From Micromonospora sp. NBC_00389 (GTDB taxonomy: Bacteria; Actinomycetota; Actinomycetes; Mycobacteriales; Micromonosporaceae), in contig NZ_CP107947.1 of assembly GCF_036059255.1 (NCBI RefSeq), positions 124,001 through 188,000 on the forward strand: a DNA stretch of 64,000 nucleotides, in the 5' to 3' direction. Of this stretch, positions 16,262-26,094 are shown one piece after another. The translations under genes and the position numbers were made by a program. Within the stretch, counting starts at the first letter, position 1; every line of letters begins with the position of its first letter. Below the pieces are notes generated by a model. That model did not search any database. It was not told the origin of the DNA and saw only the letters and a program-made list of their open reading frames with translations.

Positions 16262-17455
16262 TCAGCCGTCCGCCCGCAGCGCGGCGACCGGCTCGACCCG
16301 GGACGCCCGCCAGGCGGGATAGATCCCCGCCAGCAGCCCCACGGCGGCGCCCAGCAGCGCGCCGCCCGGGGTCAGCCACGGCTCCATGACGGGCGTCCAC
16401 TGCCGCAGGTAGCCGACGCCGACCACGGCGAGGACGCCCAGCGCCGCGCCCAGGAGGCCGCCGAAGAGCCCGACCAACGCCGATTCCAGCATGAACAGCA
16501 GAGCGACGGATCCACGGGTGGCGCCCAGACTCCGCCGCAGTCCGATCTCCCCGACCCGCTGCAGCACCGAGACCAGCATGGTGTTGGCGATGCCGACCGC
16601 GCCGATGGCCAGGGTGACCGCCGCGAGCGCCAGAAACAGGGCCTGGGTGTCGGCGGCGACCTTCGCCCGGGTGGCAGCCGGCTCCGGCGGGCGCTGCGAC
16701 ACCAGGGCGTCCGGTTGCTGCGGTGCCAGCGCGAGCGGGGCCTGTCCGGCGACCAGCGCCGCCGCCCCGACGTCGGTCTCCACCACCACGGAGAGCGGCG
16801 CGGTCAGCCCGAACCGGGTACGGGCCGTGCCGTCGGGCAGGATCACCGCATCGAGCAGGCTGGGTGCGCGTTCCACGGCGTCCAGCACACCGATCACGGT
16901 GAACGCGCGGTCCCCGACGAACACAGCGGGCGACTGGCTCACGTCGGCCAGATGCAGCCGGGCCGCCAACCGGCCGCCGAGCACCACGACCGCGTCCCGA
17001 CGGTCACTGTGCCCCTGGTCGTACCAGCGACCGGCGAGAAGCGACCCGCGTACCGCGTCGAGGAGTTCCGGCGAGGCCGCCACCAGCGGCGGCTGGGTGA
17101 CGTCGCTGGCGAGCGGGTCCACCACCGCGGTCGCCCGTACGGGTGTGCCCGGCAGGTCCAGCGTGCTCATCGTCGCGGCCGCCACCACCCCGTTCAACCG
17201 CTCGACACGCTGCGGGGCGTCCCACGGGATGGCGCTCTGCGCCCGCTCCGGACCACCGTCGTTCGCCGGCACCACGGTCACCGAGGTGGCGGCGAGCTCG
17301 TCGAAGTGCGACACGATGCGGGCGCCGGCGGTGGTGGCGAGGCCGAGGGTGGCGACCAGGGCGGCGATGCCCACCACCACGCCCAGCGCGGTGAGCAGCG
17401 TGCGGTTCACCCGGGCCCGAATGCCGGCCAGCGCCTCCCCGACCAGGTCACGCAT
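16262..17455 (-). CDS. ABC transporter permease, FtsX/MacB type
   Basis: A 397-residue permease. One N-terminal membrane helix (about 18-43) is followed by a large extracytoplasmic MacB-like domain to about residue 270. Three more helices follow (about 270-295, 315-345 and 360-380). The end, YPAWRASRVEPVAALRADG, is the standard FtsX-family C-terminus. The RRSLGATRGSVALLFMLES loop should contact the ATPase. Type VII ABC proteins of this kind transmit force across the membrane or expel substrates from the envelope. It overlaps the ATPase gene by 8 bp and is the last gene of the five-gene operon. Confidence 0.88.
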   Translation of the reverse strand: MRDLVGEALAGIRARVNRTLLTALGVVVGIAALVATLGLATTAGARIVSHFDELAATSVTVVPANDGGPERAQSAIPWDAPQRVERLNGVVAAATMSTLDLPGTPVRATAVVDPLASDVTQPPLVAASPELLDAVRGSLLAGRWYDQGHSDRRDAVVVLGGRLAARLHLADVSQSPAVFVGDRAFTVIGVLDAVERAPSLLDAVILPDGTARTRFGLTAPLSVVVETDVGAAALVAGQAPLALAPQQPDALVSQRPPEPAATRAKVAADTQALFLALAAVTLAIGAVGIANTMLVSVLQRVGEIGLRRSLGATRGSVALLFMLESALVGLFGGLLGAALGVLAVVGVGYLRQWTPVMEPWLTPGGALLGAAVGLLAGIYPAWRASRVEPVAALRADG

Positions 17456-18131
17456 CGGCCGTCACCTCGCGGAGCGTCCCGTCGGTGATCTCGACGCGAC
17501 GCCGGGCCCGCGCCGCGACCTGCTCATCGTGGGTGACCATGAGCACCGTCTGCCCCTCGTCGTTCAGCCGGACGAAGAGCGACAGCACCTCCTCCGCCGT
17601 CGCCGAGTCGAGGTTTCCGGTCGGCTCGTCGGCGAGGAGGAGCTGGGGGTGGATGGAGAGCGCGCGGGCGACGGCCACCCGCTGCCGTTCGCCACCGGAC
17701 ATCGTCGTCGGCATGGCGCCGGCCCGGTCGGCCAGCCCGACGCGGTCCAACGCCTCGGCCGCCCGCGCGACCCGCTGCCGGCGAGGGCAGCCGTGGTAAA
17801 GCAGGGCGACCGTGACGTTCTCCAGCGCCGACCGGTGGGCCATCAGGTGGAAGCTCTGAAACACGAAACCGATCCGGGAGGAGCGCAGCTTGGTGCGCGC
17901 CCGGTCGGAGAGGCCCGACACGTCCGCTCCGTCGAGCAGGTACGACCCCGACGTCGGCCGGTCGAGCAGGCCGAGGATCTGCAACAGCGTCGACTTGCCG
18001 GACCCGGAGCGGCCTGTGATGGCCACCCACTCGCCGGCCCGGACCGTCAGGTCCGTGGGGTGCAGCGCGGTCACCGGCCGGGTGGCGGGAAAGACCCGGC
18101 TGACGCCGCGCAGCTCGACCAGGGATGTCAC
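17448..18131 (-). CDS. ABC transporter ATP-binding protein, LolD/MacB type
   Basis: A 227-residue ATPase with all motifs: Walker A GRSGSGKST (about 40-48), Q-loop FVFQSFHLMAH, signature MSGGERQRVAVARAL, Walker B LLLADEPTGNLD and switch histidine in VTHDE. The LLADEPTGNLD form is typical of the LolCDE/MacAB/FtsEX clade. It pairs with the FtsX-like permease encoded 3' (8-bp overlap) and the adaptor encoded 5' (4-bp overlap). Confidence 0.93.
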   Translation of the reverse strand: MTSLVELRGVSRVFPATRPVTALHPTDLTVRAGEWVAITGRSGSGKSTLLQILGLLDRPTSGSYLLDGADVSGLSDRARTKLRSSRIGFVFQSFHLMAHRSALENVTVALLYHGCPRRQRVARAAEALDRVGLADRAGAMPTTMSGGERQRVAVARALSIHPQLLLADEPTGNLDSATAEEVLSLFVRLNDEGQTVLMVTHDEQVAARARRRVEITDGTLREVTADA

Positions 18132-19693
18132 GACCGCTCGCCGACGACGACCAGATCCCCCTCGGCGAGCGCCCCGCCGGTGGCCCGCACCTCGGCGAAC
18201 CCGCCGGAGGAGAGGCCGACGGTCACCGGCACGTCGCGTCCGCCCGATGCGTCGGACACCCGTACCCGGGCCGCGCCGGAGGCGTCGGTGATCAGGGCGG
18301 CCAGCGGCACGGCGAGCACCGCGCCGTCGGTGCTGGAGATGGGGACCCGGATTCGCACGTCCCGGCCGTGCAGTTCGGCCGGAACGGCGCCGACCGGTCT
18401 GATCCGCAGCTCGTACTGCCCCTCGGAGGTGTCGCCCGTGCCCGCCTTCTCCGCGACGTGGGACACCTCGCCGGCGAAGGTGGCGACCCCGTCGCCCTCG
18501 TCGAGCTGCGCTCGCTGGCCCAGCTTGAGCAGCCCCCGCTCCTCCGCCGAGACGCCGCTGGTCACCTCCAGCGCCGCCGCCGTCAGGCTCATCACCGTGC
18601 CGCTCACCTCACGCCCGAGGGCCGTCTCCAGCTTGTCCACCCGGCGGGGCAGCGCCGGAACGAAGGCCACCTCGCCGCGTGGGAGCCGAACCCCGACGGC
18701 AGCCTGGAGCCGGCTCAGCGCGGTGCGCGCCTCGGCCTGCCGCCGGACCGCGGCGGTCACCGCCGCCTCCGCGGCGGACACGTCGGCGGAGCCGGTCAGC
18801 TCGGCCAGGTCGGCCCGGGCCAACTCCACAGCCACCCGAGCCGCTTCCACGTCCGCCGTGAGCCGGCCGATGGTAGCCTCCGAAGCGCCGTCCGCGATCG
18901 CTGCGTCCCGCGCCCGCACCGCGGCCTCGACGTCGGCCTCGGCGCTGCGCACCCGGGCCCGGGCCACGGTGAGCTCCGACGCCGGCGGCCCCTGCTCGGC
19001 GTTGCGCAGCGCGGCCCGGGCGGTGTCGAGGGCGCCGTCGGCCGCGGCGATCCGCTCGCGAGCCGCGGCCAGCTGCTGCTCCTGCTCCGCGGACGGCCCG
19101 ACCGGCTCGTATCCGGCGGCCCGGTAGAGCCGTTGCACCGCGGCCGAGGTCCGGACGTCGTACGTGTCGTCCGGAAGCCCGGTGAAGTGGCCGAGCCGGG
19201 CCAGGGCCCGCTCCAACTGGCGGACGTCCGGGCCGGTGCTGCCGGGCGCCAGCGCGCGGTACATCGGGATGGCCCCGTCCATCAGGATCACCGGCCGGCC
19301 GGATACCTGGAGGGCCACGTCCCCCTCGTCCAGGCTGCTGCCCGGCTTCGGCACCCGGCCGGTGACCACGAGCTTGCCGAGCCGGCCGTCGCCGAGGTCG
19401 GCGTCCACGGTCAGCGCCTGCGGTTCGGCGAACCCGAGCGTGCCACGGACCACGACCGAGGTGGCGATCACCCGGCGCTCCACCGGCACCGTGATAGCGC
19501 CCGCCTCAGGCGGTGCGGCGTGCTGGGCGGCCTCCATCGGGGACTGGATGGATCGGCCCGCCCACCAGCCGACCGCCGCCGCCAGCACCGCCACCGCGAC
19601 GAGTGTCGACAGTGCACCCGGGCGACGCGCGGACGCGGAGCGACGCAACGCCGCCAGCCGGGCCAGCACCCGGCGCCGAGCCGTTCCGGTCAC
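18128..19693 (-). CDS. Peptidoglycan-binding HlyD/MacA-like periplasmic adaptor
   Basis: A 521-residue protein anchored by one N-terminal helix (about 28-48). A beta-barrel/lipoyl-like half-motif comes first (VVVRGTLGFAEPQALTV), then a peptidoglycan-binding-1 module (GSTGPDVRQLERALARLGHF, about 150-195). A long Ala/Glu/Arg coiled coil follows (about 200-345). The remaining barrel pieces lie after GTVMSLTA. A peptidoglycan-binding module inserted before the coiled coil is the actinobacterial form of MacA-like adaptors. It probably links the FtsX-like permease to the cell wall. It overlaps the lipoprotein gene and the ATPase gene by 4 bp each. Confidence 0.85.
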   Translation of the reverse strand: MTGTARRRVLARLAALRRSASARRPGALSTLVAVAVLAAAVGWWAGRSIQSPMEAAQHAAPPEAGAITVPVERRVIATSVVVRGTLGFAEPQALTVDADLGDGRLGKLVVTGRVPKPGSSLDEGDVALQVSGRPVILMDGAIPMYRALAPGSTGPDVRQLERALARLGHFTGLPDDTYDVRTSAAVQRLYRAAGYEPVGPSAEQEQQLAAARERIAAADGALDTARAALRNAEQGPPASELTVARARVRSAEADVEAAVRARDAAIADGASEATIGRLTADVEAARVAVELARADLAELTGSADVSAAEAAVTAAVRRQAEARTALSRLQAAVGVRLPRGEVAFVPALPRRVDKLETALGREVSGTVMSLTAAALEVTSGVSAEERGLLKLGQRAQLDEGDGVATFAGEVSHVAEKAGTGDTSEGQYELRIRPVGAVPAELHGRDVRIRVPISSTDGAVLAVPLAALITDASGAARVRVSDASGGRDVPVTVGLSSGGFAEVRATGGALAEGDLVVVGERS

Positions 19694-20571
19694 AGCTCAC
19701 CGGCCAGCGCCTTGTCCAGGTACTCCCGGTAGACCTGCTTGTAGAGGTCGTCGTACGGCCACTGGCAGGGTTCGGTCTGCCGCGCCTCGGCGATCTCCCG
19801 CTCCTGCAGCCGCTTGAGTTCGGCGAGTTCCGTGGCGGTGAAGACGCCCGCGAGGCGTAGCGCGGCGCTGTCCCGTCCGGCCTCGTCGGCCTCGGCGACG
19901 GCCCGCTCGAAGCCGTCGCGGAACTTCTCGGCCGCCTTCGCCAGCCGCAGCGACCGGGCGTCCCCGCTGTCGAAGCCCTTCTCCTCCAGGCAGGCGCGCC
20001 GCACCTCGCCGGCCCGGACGACCCGGGAATCGGCGTCGACCGCGCCGTAGATCCGGTCGCTGCGCGCCGACTGCTCGGGGCTGAGCCGGAGGTTGGCGAC
20101 GTTCGGCGCCGGCCCGAACCGTCCGTCCGTCTCCTTGTGGCAGCGCTCGAGCCGACCACGCCAGCCGCCGACCTGCTCCGCGGTCATTGCGGCCAGCGCC
20201 TTGCGGTTGGGGTCGACCCGCCGGGTGCCGGGCGGCAGGTAGTCGATCAGCGTGGTCAGCCCGTACCCGTACTGCCGCACGAACTGCTCGCGGGTGAGCC
20301 CGAGCGCGATCCGGCGGTCGACCGCCCACTGGTCGATGAAGGGCTGGTAGTCGTAGCCCTCCGCCTTCATGCACTCGAGCAGCGCGCTGTTCACCTGGTC
20401 CCAGTAGGCGAGCGTCTCGTCCCGGTTATCGTCGCCCCGGTCGAGCGCCTCGGCCATCACCTTCTCCACCGGCTTCGCCGGTGCGGAATCGGCGGCCGGC
20501 CCGGAGGAGCAGCCGGCGGCGAAGGCGACCACGAGGGCCGCGCAGACGAGCCTGGACGCTTTCATGCACAC
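19690..20571 (-). CDS. Lipoprotein of unknown function in the adaptor/ABC operon
   Basis: Residues 1-21 form a lipoprotein signal, ending VVAFAAGC with Cys21 as the acylation site. The mature ~270 residues are strongly charged and helical and have conserved-looking Cys in ECMKAEGYDY, ERCHKETDG, RACLEEKGFD and TEPCQWPYDD. I recognise no named domain. ATG 20571 or the Met at 20565 may start it. It overlaps the adaptor gene by 4 bp (19690-19693), so it is probably a surface partner of that ABC system. It could be an accessory or immunity-like protein for the secreted product upstream, but that is speculation. Confidence 0.72.
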   Translation of the reverse strand: MCMKASRLVCAALVVAFAAGCSSGPAADSAPAKPVEKVMAEALDRGDDNRDETLAYWDQVNSALLECMKAEGYDYQPFIDQWAVDRRIALGLTREQFVRQYGYGLTTLIDYLPPGTRRVDPNRKALAAMTAEQVGGWRGRLERCHKETDGRFGPAPNVANLRLSPEQSARSDRIYGAVDADSRVVRAGEVRRACLEEKGFDSGDARSLRLAKAAEKFRDGFERAVAEADEAGRDSAALRLAGVFTATELAELKRLQEREIAEARQTEPCQWPYDDLYKQVYREYLDKALAGEL

Positions 20572-20590
20572 CCCGTCAACTCGTTGGTTC

Positions 20591-20621
20591 CCGGGCCGAC
20601 CCGCCAGGCGGGCCGGCCCGG
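20591..20621 (-). terminator. Intercistronic hairpin in the secreted-protein/ABC operon
   Basis: CCGGGCCGACCCGCC (20591-20605) and GGCGGGCCGGCCCGG (20607-20621) pair with a single mismatch around a very tight centre. It lies between the small secreted-protein gene and the lipoprotein gene. It would let the first gene be transcribed in excess. Confidence 0.55.
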
Positions 20622-20630
20622 AGAATCAGG

Positions 20631-21059
20631 TCAGTAGGCGCCGTTGAAGTAGTTGGTGCTCAGCGCCCCGGTGGCGGTGAGCTGACCGCGGAAGTCGGCC
20701 CAGTCGTTGCCGTTCTGGTCCCAGAAGGTGTAGTTGTAGCCGGCCGAGTCGCAGCTGGTGCCCTGCGTCCCGACGTAGCCGGGGTCGTAGTAGCGGACGG
20801 AGAGGCAGGAACCGTCGGTGTAGGTGTCGCTGATCTTGCCGTAGTAGACGCCGTTGCGGTTGCAGGTCTCCGGCGAGCGCAGCTGCTCCACGCCGCGCTT
20901 GACGCCGCCGATGTAGACCTGGACCGGCGAGCCGTAGTTGCTCTCGTAGCAGCCGGCCTGGGCCGGCGCGGCGATGGCCTGAACGGCGACGATCCCGCCG
21001 GCCGTCAGCGCGAGTGCCGCGACGGACGCCCGCAGTTTGCTTCCCGGTAGACGCTTCAC
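20631..21059 (-). CDS. Small secreted Cys-containing protein, unknown function
   Basis: A 142-residue protein with a clear signal peptide: basic MKRLPGSKLR, a hydrophobic core and a cleavage site APAQA-G at about residue 35. The mature ~107 residues contain exactly four Cys (at CYES, ETCNRN, GSCLSV and TSCDSAG). They are rich in Tyr, Asn and Gly, consistent with a two-disulphide beta-rich exoprotein. I recognise no family. GGGAGG lies just before the ATG. It is the first gene of the operon encoding a lipoprotein, cell-wall adaptor and ABC transporter, and a hairpin follows it. Confidence 0.75.
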   Translation of the reverse strand: MKRLPGSKLRASVAALALTAGGIVAVQAIAAPAQAGCYESNYGSPVQVYIGGVKRGVEQLRSPETCNRNGVYYGKISDTYTDGSCLSVRYYDPGYVGTQGTSCDSAGYNYTFWDQNGNDWADFRGQLTATGALSTNYFNGAY

Positions 21060-21231
21060 ATCGACTCCTCCCGTTGGGTGATCGAACGGTAGTCAGCCGG
21101 ATCCGCTTTGCGCTGCCCCGTCCGACCGTCCATCATGGTCAGGCGGCGGGGACTGTCGCGCGCAGTCACCTTTCTGGATGCCGACCACCCGATCCCGGCC
21201 AACGCTTGGGACGGCGAGCTGCGTCGACGAG

Positions 21232-21262
21232 TGAGCCCCCGGTGGGGACGACCGGGGGCTCA
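21232..21262 (-). terminator. Terminator downstream of xylB
   Basis: TGAGCCCCCGGT (21232-21243) and ACCGGGGGCTCA (21251-21262) form a perfect 12-bp stem with a 7-nt loop, about 40 bp past the xylB stop. A further inverted repeat, GTTATCG...CGATAAC, sits between it and xylB at 21272-21293. Confidence 0.75.
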
Positions 21263-21301
21263 TGACCAACAGTTATCGTTGCAGATCGATAACGAGACGC
21301 C

Positions 21302-22753
21302 TCAGCGGTCGATCACGCGATCCCGGGCCTCCGCGTACCGGTCGCGGATCGCGGGGACGGGCTCGGCGTCGTACTCCTCGGTGCCGGCGGGGCTCCACTC
21401 CGGCGCCGCCGCGCCGCCCAGGGCGACCCAGGCGGCCTGGCGGGCCGCCCCGTCGGCGACGTACTCGCCGGGCGGCGGTACCACCACCGGGCAGCCGAAG
21501 ACCTGCGGCGCGATCCGGCGCACCGCGACCGACCGGGCACCGCCGCCGACCAGGATCACCCGGCGAGCCTCCACCCCCTGTGCGACCACGGCCTCCAGCC
21601 CGTCGGCGAGCGCGCAGAGCATGCCCTCCACGGCCGCCCGGGCGAGATGCGCCGGGGTGGACGTCCGCAGGGTCAGCCCGTGCACCGCGCCGCTGGCCAT
21701 CGGCCGGTTCGGGGTCCGCTCCCCTTCGAGGTAGGGGACCATCACCAGCCCGCCCGCCCCGGCCGGCGCGGAGAGGGCCAGATCGGCCAGCTCGTCCAGA
21801 CCGACCCGGAGCATCGACGCCGCGGCGTTGAGTACCCGAGCCGCGTTGAGCGTGGCGACCAGCGGCAGGAACCGGCCGGTGGCGTCGGCGAAGCCGGCCA
21901 CGGTGCCGGTGGGGTCGGCGGACGGGCCCTCGGCGACGCTGAACACCGTCCCGGAGGTGCCGATCGAGATCACCACGTCACCGGGGCCGGCGCCGACGCC
22001 GAGCGCGGCGGCGGCGTTGTCGCCGGTGCCCGGGCCGAGCAGTAGGCCACCGGCGGCGGACCCGCCGGGCACACTGTCGGTGGCCAGGGCGCCGGCGTGC
22101 AGCTCCCCGGCCGAGTCGGCCGGGCCGAGCACGGTCGGCACCTGGAGACGGCGGCCGAAGGCCCGCTCCAGCAGGTCGAACCGGTACTGCCCGGTGCTCG
22201 GCGACCAGTAGCCGGTGCCGCTGGCGTCACCGCGGTCGGTACGCAGCCCCGCCAGGTCGGTCGCCCCGCCCAGCCGCCAGGTGAGCCAGTCGTGCGGCAG
22301 GCAGACCGCGGCCACCCGGGCGGCGTTCTCCGGCTCGTGCCGGGCCAGCCAACGCAGCTTGGTGGCGGTGAAGCTGGCCACCGGCACGCTGCCCACCGCC
22401 TCGGCCCAGAACCGCCGCCCGGCCTCGCCGCCGCCGACCTCGTCGATCAGGTCGGCGGCGGCGCCGGCGGAGCGGGTGTCGTTCCAGAGCAGGGCGGGTC
22501 GGACCACCAGGCCGGCCTCGTCCAGCGCGACCATGCCGTGCTGCTGGCCGCCGACCGAGACGGCCGCCACGTCGGCCAACCCACCGGCGGCGTCGACCGC
22601 CGACCGCAGGGCCGTCCACCAGGCGGCCGGATCGACCTCGGTGCCGTCCGGGTGCGGCGCCCGGCCCGCTCGGACCAGGGCCCCGGTCTCCACATCCCGG
22701 ATCACCACCTTGCTGGACTGGGTGGACGAGTCGACCCCCGCGACGAGCGGCAT
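21302..22753 (-). CDS. xylB: Xylulokinase
   Basis: A 483-residue FGGY carbohydrate kinase. It shows [10 protein letters not shown] at the N-terminus, GGQQHGM, WNDTRS, the [15 protein letters not shown] region with the catalytic Asp, the ATP-site IGTSGTVFS, and GGGARS near the C-terminus. [11 protein letters not shown] and WNDTRSA are typical of xylulokinases. It phosphorylates D-xylulose to xylulose 5-phosphate for the pentose phosphate pathway. The ATG at 22753 lies 11 bp after the xylA stop, so the two form an operon. Confidence 0.94.
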   Translation of the reverse strand: MPLVAGVDSSTQSSKVVIRDVETGALVRAGRAPHPDGTEVDPAAWWTALRSAVDAAGGLADVAAVSVGGQQHGMVALDEAGLVVRPALLWNDTRSAGAAADLIDEVGGGEAGRRFWAEAVGSVPVASFTATKLRWLARHEPENAARVAAVCLPHDWLTWRLGGATDLAGLRTDRGDASGTGYWSPSTGQYRFDLLERAFGRRLQVPTVLGPADSAGELHAGALATDSVPGGSAAGGLLLGPGTGDNAAAALGVGAGPGDVVISIGTSGTVFSVAEGPSADPTGTVAGFADATGRFLPLVATLNAARVLNAAASMLRVGLDELADLALSAPAGAGGLVMVPYLEGERTPNRPMASGAVHGLTLRTSTPAHLARAAVEGMLCALADGLEAVVAQGVEARRVILVGGGARSVAVRRIAPQVFGCPVVVPPPGEYVADGAARQAAWVALGGAAAPEWSPAGTEEYDAEPVPAIRDRYAEARDRVIDR

Positions 22754-22764
22754 GGTGGCCCGCC

Positions 22765-23952
22765 TCAGCGCGCGCCGAGCAGGTGCTCGACGGCGAGCTG
22801 GTTGAGCCGGACGAAGCCGAAGCCCCGGGCGGCCACCGCGTCGACGTCGAACTCCTCGAAGGCGGACCGGTCGGCGAGCAGGTCGTCGTACCCCTCGCCC
22901 GCGTTCAGCGTCGGGGCGCTCAGCTCGCCGACCTTGCTGACGGCCAGCGCCTCGGCCACCTCGGGGTCGGCGCGGAACGCCGCAGCCCGCTCCTTGAGCA
23001 GCAGGTAGGTGCTCATGTTGGCCGCCGCCGACGCCCACACCCCGGCTATGTCCTCGGTGCGGGAGGGCTTGTAGTCGAAGTGCCGGGGCCCGTCGTACGC
23101 CGGCCCGCCGTTCGGGCCGCCGTTCTCCAGCAGGTCCACCAGGGCGAACGCGTTCATCAGGTCGCCGTGGCCGAAGACCAGGTCCTGGTCGTACTTGATG
23201 CCACGCTGGCCGTTGAGGTCCAGGTGGAACAGCTTGCCCTGCCAGAGCGCCTGGGCGATGCCGTGGGCGTAGTTGAGCCCGGCCATCTGCTCGTGCCCGA
23301 CCTCGGGGTTGAGACCGACCAGCTCCGGGTGGGCCAGCTGGGAGATGAAGGCGAGCGCGTGCCCGACAGTGGGCAGCAGGATGTCGCCGCGCGGCTCGTT
23401 GGGCTTGGGCTCCAGCGCGAAGCGCAGGTCGTAGCCCCGGTCGATGACGTACTGGGTGAGCAGGTCGACCGCCTCGCGGTAGCGGTCCAGCGCGGCACGG
23501 ACGTCCTTGGCCACGTCGTACTCGGAGCCCTCCCGGCCGCCCCACATCACGAAGGTGCTGGCGCCCAGCTCGGCGGCCAGGTCGACGTTGCGCAGCACCT
23601 TGCGCAGCGCGTACCGGCGGACGTCGCGGTCGTTGCTGGTGAAGCCGCCGTCCTTGAAGACCGGGTGGGTGAAGAGGTTGGTGGTGACCATTGGCACCAC
23701 CAGGCCGGTCTCGTCGAGGGCCTTCCGGAATCGGGCGATGTGCTGGTCGCGGGTGGCGGCGTCGACCCCGAACGGGATCAGGTCGTCGTCGTGGAAGGTG
23801 ATCCCGTACGCGCCCAGCTCGGCGAGCCGGTGCACCGCCTCGACCGGGTCCAGCTCGGCGCGGGTCGCGTCACCGAACGGATCGCGGGCCTGCCAGCCCA
23901 CGGTCCAGAGCCCGAACGAGAACTTGTCGGCGGGGGTGGGACGGGGTGCCAT
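22765..23952 (-). CDS. xylA: Xylose isomerase
   Basis: A 395-residue xylose isomerase. Near the start, [18 protein letters not shown] is the class hallmark. [12 protein letters not shown] holds catalytic His and Asp, [10 protein letters not shown] holds the metal Glu and Lys, and [18 protein letters not shown] and HLDLNGQRG complete the metal sites. ATG 23952 is preceded by GGAGGT. The enzyme converts D-xylose to D-xylulose. It is divergent from the ROK regulator, with a palindrome between them. Confidence 0.95.
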   Translation of the reverse strand: MAPRPTPADKFSFGLWTVGWQARDPFGDATRAELDPVEAVHRLAELGAYGITFHDDDLIPFGVDAATRDQHIARFRKALDETGLVVPMVTTNLFTHPVFKDGGFTSNDRDVRRYALRKVLRNVDLAAELGASTFVMWGGREGSEYDVAKDVRAALDRYREAVDLLTQYVIDRGYDLRFALEPKPNEPRGDILLPTVGHALAFISQLAHPELVGLNPEVGHEQMAGLNYAHGIAQALWQGKLFHLDLNGQRGIKYDQDLVFGHGDLMNAFALVDLLENGGPNGGPAYDGPRHFDYKPSRTEDIAGVWASAAANMSTYLLLKERAAAFRADPEVAEALAVSKVGELSAPTLNAGEGYDDLLADRSAFEEFDVDAVAARGFGFVRLNQLAVEHLLGAR

Positions 23953-23985
23953 AGGGACCTCCGGGGTGGTGTCGTCCACTATTTG

Positions 23986-23998
23986 TTCAACGATTGAA
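23986..23998. promoter_or_regulatory. Putative ROK/XylR operator
   Basis: TTCAA-CGA-TTGAA is a perfect inverted repeat in an A/T-rich island (23979-24008) between xylA and the ROK gene. It is suited to repress both divergent promoters. Position and symmetry only; binding is inferred. Confidence 0.65.
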
Positions 23999-24029
23999 TT
24001 ATTTGCGTGGCCTATGGCACTGTCAAGGG

Positions 24030-25268
24030 GTGAGCCTTACCAACGCCCCGGCCGGTGCGGTCCGTCAGGGCAGCCTGCGCGAGCTCAACCTCGCCCTGGT
24101 GCTCGGCCGGATCGCCGCCGCCGACCGTCCTCCGTCCCGGGCCGAACTGGCCACGGCAACCGGCCTGACCCGGGCCACCGTCTCCGCGGTGGTCGAGGAC
24201 CTGCTCTCCGGCCGGCTGGTCAGCGAGGCCGATCCGGCGCCCCGGGCCGGCGCCGGCCGCCCGGCCCGGGGCCTGGTGCTGGCCGACCAGGGGCCGGCCG
24301 GGCTCGGCCTGGAGGTCAACGTCGACTACCTGGCGGTCTGCGTGGTGGACCTCGCCGGCCAGGTCCGGCACCGAACCGTGCAGCGGGCCGATCTGCGCCC
24401 GGTCGAACCCGCCGACGCCCTGGCCCGACTGGTCGAGCTGGCCGGACGGGCCAGCGCCGACGCTGCCGAGCAGGGCCTCACCCTGGCCGGGGCCGCGCTC
24501 GCCGTGCCCGGCCTGGTCGACGACGCCGGGCTGGTCCGGCTCGCGCCGAACCTCGGCTGGCGGGACGTGCCGGTGCCCGCGCTGCTCGCCGGGCACCCGC
24601 CGCTGACCGAGCAGGTTGCCGGCGTACCGGCACTCGTGGTGGACAACGAGGCCAACCTCGCCGCGCTCGGCGAGCTGCACTCCCGGCCGCCCGGCCCGGC
24701 CAGCTTCCTGCACATCTCCGGCGAGGTCGGCATCGGCGCCGGGATCGTGCTGGACGGGGCACTGTTCCGTGGCGTCCGGGGTTGGAGCGGTGAGATCGGG
24801 CACCTCCCGGTCCACCCGGAGGGTCGTCCGTGCCGCTGCGGCGGGCGGGGCTGCCTGGAGCAGTACGCCGGGCAGGAGGCGATCGTGGCCGCCGCCGGGC
24901 TGGCCCGGGCGGAGCTTCCCGCGGACACCGCGACGGCACGGCTGGCCGAGCTGGCCGAGGCCGGCGACGCCGACGCGCTGCGGGCGCTGCACGACGCCGG
25001 TACCGCGCTCGGTGTCGCGGTGGCCGGCGTGGTCAACCTGCTGGACCTGGACACCGTGGTGCTCGGCGGCGGATACGCCCCACTGGCGCCCTGGCTGTGC
25101 CCGCCGGTGCTCGCCGAGATCGCCGGCCGGGTGCTCACCGCCGCCTGGTCGCCGGTCACGGTCCGGCCGGCGACGCTCGGCGCGGAGGCCGCCGTGGTGG
25201 GCGCGGCCGGCTCGGTGGTCCGCCAGATCGTCGCGCGGCCCGCCGGCTGGCTGGCCCGCTGCGGCTGA
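24030..25268 (+). CDS. ROK-family transcriptional regulator (XylR-like)
   Basis: The 412-residue protein begins with a winged helix-turn-helix ([25 protein letters not shown], about 31-55). A ROK sugar-binding domain follows. It has [31 protein letters not shown], the zinc motif [22 protein letters not shown] (Cys cluster about 265-282) and [12 protein letters not shown]. Its divergence from xylAB makes it the likely xylose-responsive repressor. GTG 24030 is used. No good Shine-Dalgarno precedes it at normal distance, so the mRNA may be leaderless. Confidence 0.9.
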   Translation: MSLTNAPAGAVRQGSLRELNLALVLGRIAAADRPPSRAELATATGLTRATVSAVVEDLLSGRLVSEADPAPRAGAGRPARGLVLADQGPAGLGLEVNVDYLAVCVVDLAGQVRHRTVQRADLRPVEPADALARLVELAGRASADAAEQGLTLAGAALAVPGLVDDAGLVRLAPNLGWRDVPVPALLAGHPPLTEQVAGVPALVVDNEANLAALGELHSRPPGPASFLHISGEVGIGAGIVLDGALFRGVRGWSGEIGHLPVHPEGRPCRCGGRGCLEQYAGQEAIVAAAGLARAELPADTATARLAELAEAGDADALRALHDAGTALGVAVAGVVNLLDLDTVVLGGGYAPLAPWLCPPVLAEIAGRVLTAAWSPVTVRPATLGAEAAVVGAAGSVVRQIVARPAGWLARCG

Positions 25269-25391
25269 GCCGGGTCGTCCGCTCCGGGTGTCCTCCGGAG
25301 GGGCTCGGCACGCCTGCCCCTCAGGCAACGATCCCCAGGCGAGGAGCCAGGCGGTGCCCGCATCGGCGCCGGGGCGGCCCGACCGGCTGGA

Positions 25392-26036
25392 TCAGGCGGT
25401 CCGCGCCACCGGGGGCTCGCCGGCTGGCCGTTCCGGGGAGGTGCCCACCGTCCGCTCCGGGCCACCCGAGGCGCCCGGCCACACCGCCCGGGTCGGCCGG
25501 TCCGGATCCTCCGACCAGTCCCCCGCCCGCCCGGTCGGCTGGTCCGGGTCGCCCGGCCCGCCCGGCGCCGGCACGCTTCGCTCCTGCTGCCGGCGAGCGG
25601 TCTCGTTGAACTCCCGCATCCCACGCAAGAGTGCGTTGCGGCCCGCCGAGGTCATCCCGGCCAGCACGACGGCGAGCTGCGCCTGACGGTCGGCCCGCAG
25701 CTCGACGAGGAGCCGGCGGGCCTCCGGGGTGAGGTGCAGGGAGATCTCCCGCCGGTCGAAGCGGCCCGGCTCCCGCTCCAGCATCCCGGCGGCGACCAAC
25801 CGGTCGCAGAGCCGGCTGGCGGAGCTGAGCAGCATGTCGAGCCGGGTGGCGAGCCGGCGCAGGTTGATCCCGTCGTGTTGCTCCACGACCATCACGGCCC
25901 GTAGCTGGGCTCCGGAGACCCGGTTGGTGGTCCCCTCCCGGGCGGAATCCCACACGGTCAGTAGGGCAGCCGCCGCCGCGTCCAAAGCGGCAGCCATACT
26001 CGTCTCGGGGTCCGGCGGACCGTGCAGTTCGGCCAT
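25392..26036 (-). CDS. MarR-family transcriptional regulator with long disordered tail
   Basis: About residues 20-135 form a MarR winged helix: SGAQLRAVMVVEQHDGINLRRLATRLD, then LLSSASRLCDRLVAAGMLER and the wing RFDRREISLHLTPEARRLL. The remaining ~75 residues are rich in Pro, Gly, Asp and Arg and have no fold signature. Its ATG at 26036 faces the SpoIIE-type gene 58 bp away, and the two may share a regulated promoter. The ligand is unknown. Confidence 0.85.
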   Translation of the reverse strand: MAELHGPPDPETSMAAALDAAAAALLTVWDSAREGTTNRVSGAQLRAVMVVEQHDGINLRRLATRLDMLLSSASRLCDRLVAAGMLEREPGRFDRREISLHLTPEARRLLVELRADRQAQLAVVLAGMTSAGRNALLRGMREFNETARRQQERSVPAPGGPGDPDQPTGRAGDWSEDPDRPTRAVWPGASGGPERTVGTSPERPAGEPPVARTA

Positions 26037-26094
26037 GGTGGCCCGAGACTACTCCGAACCCACTGGTGGTCGAGCTTTGATCTAGGGAGTGGTG

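Noticed and set aside
14764..16389. 541-codon plus-strand frame opposite MFS gene
   Set aside because: Low-complexity Arg/Gln/Asp shadow; the MFS frame has membrane helices and motif A.
16491..19127. 878-codon plus-strand frame
   Set aside because: Ser/Arg/Thr-rich shadow of the ABC operon, spanning three real genes.
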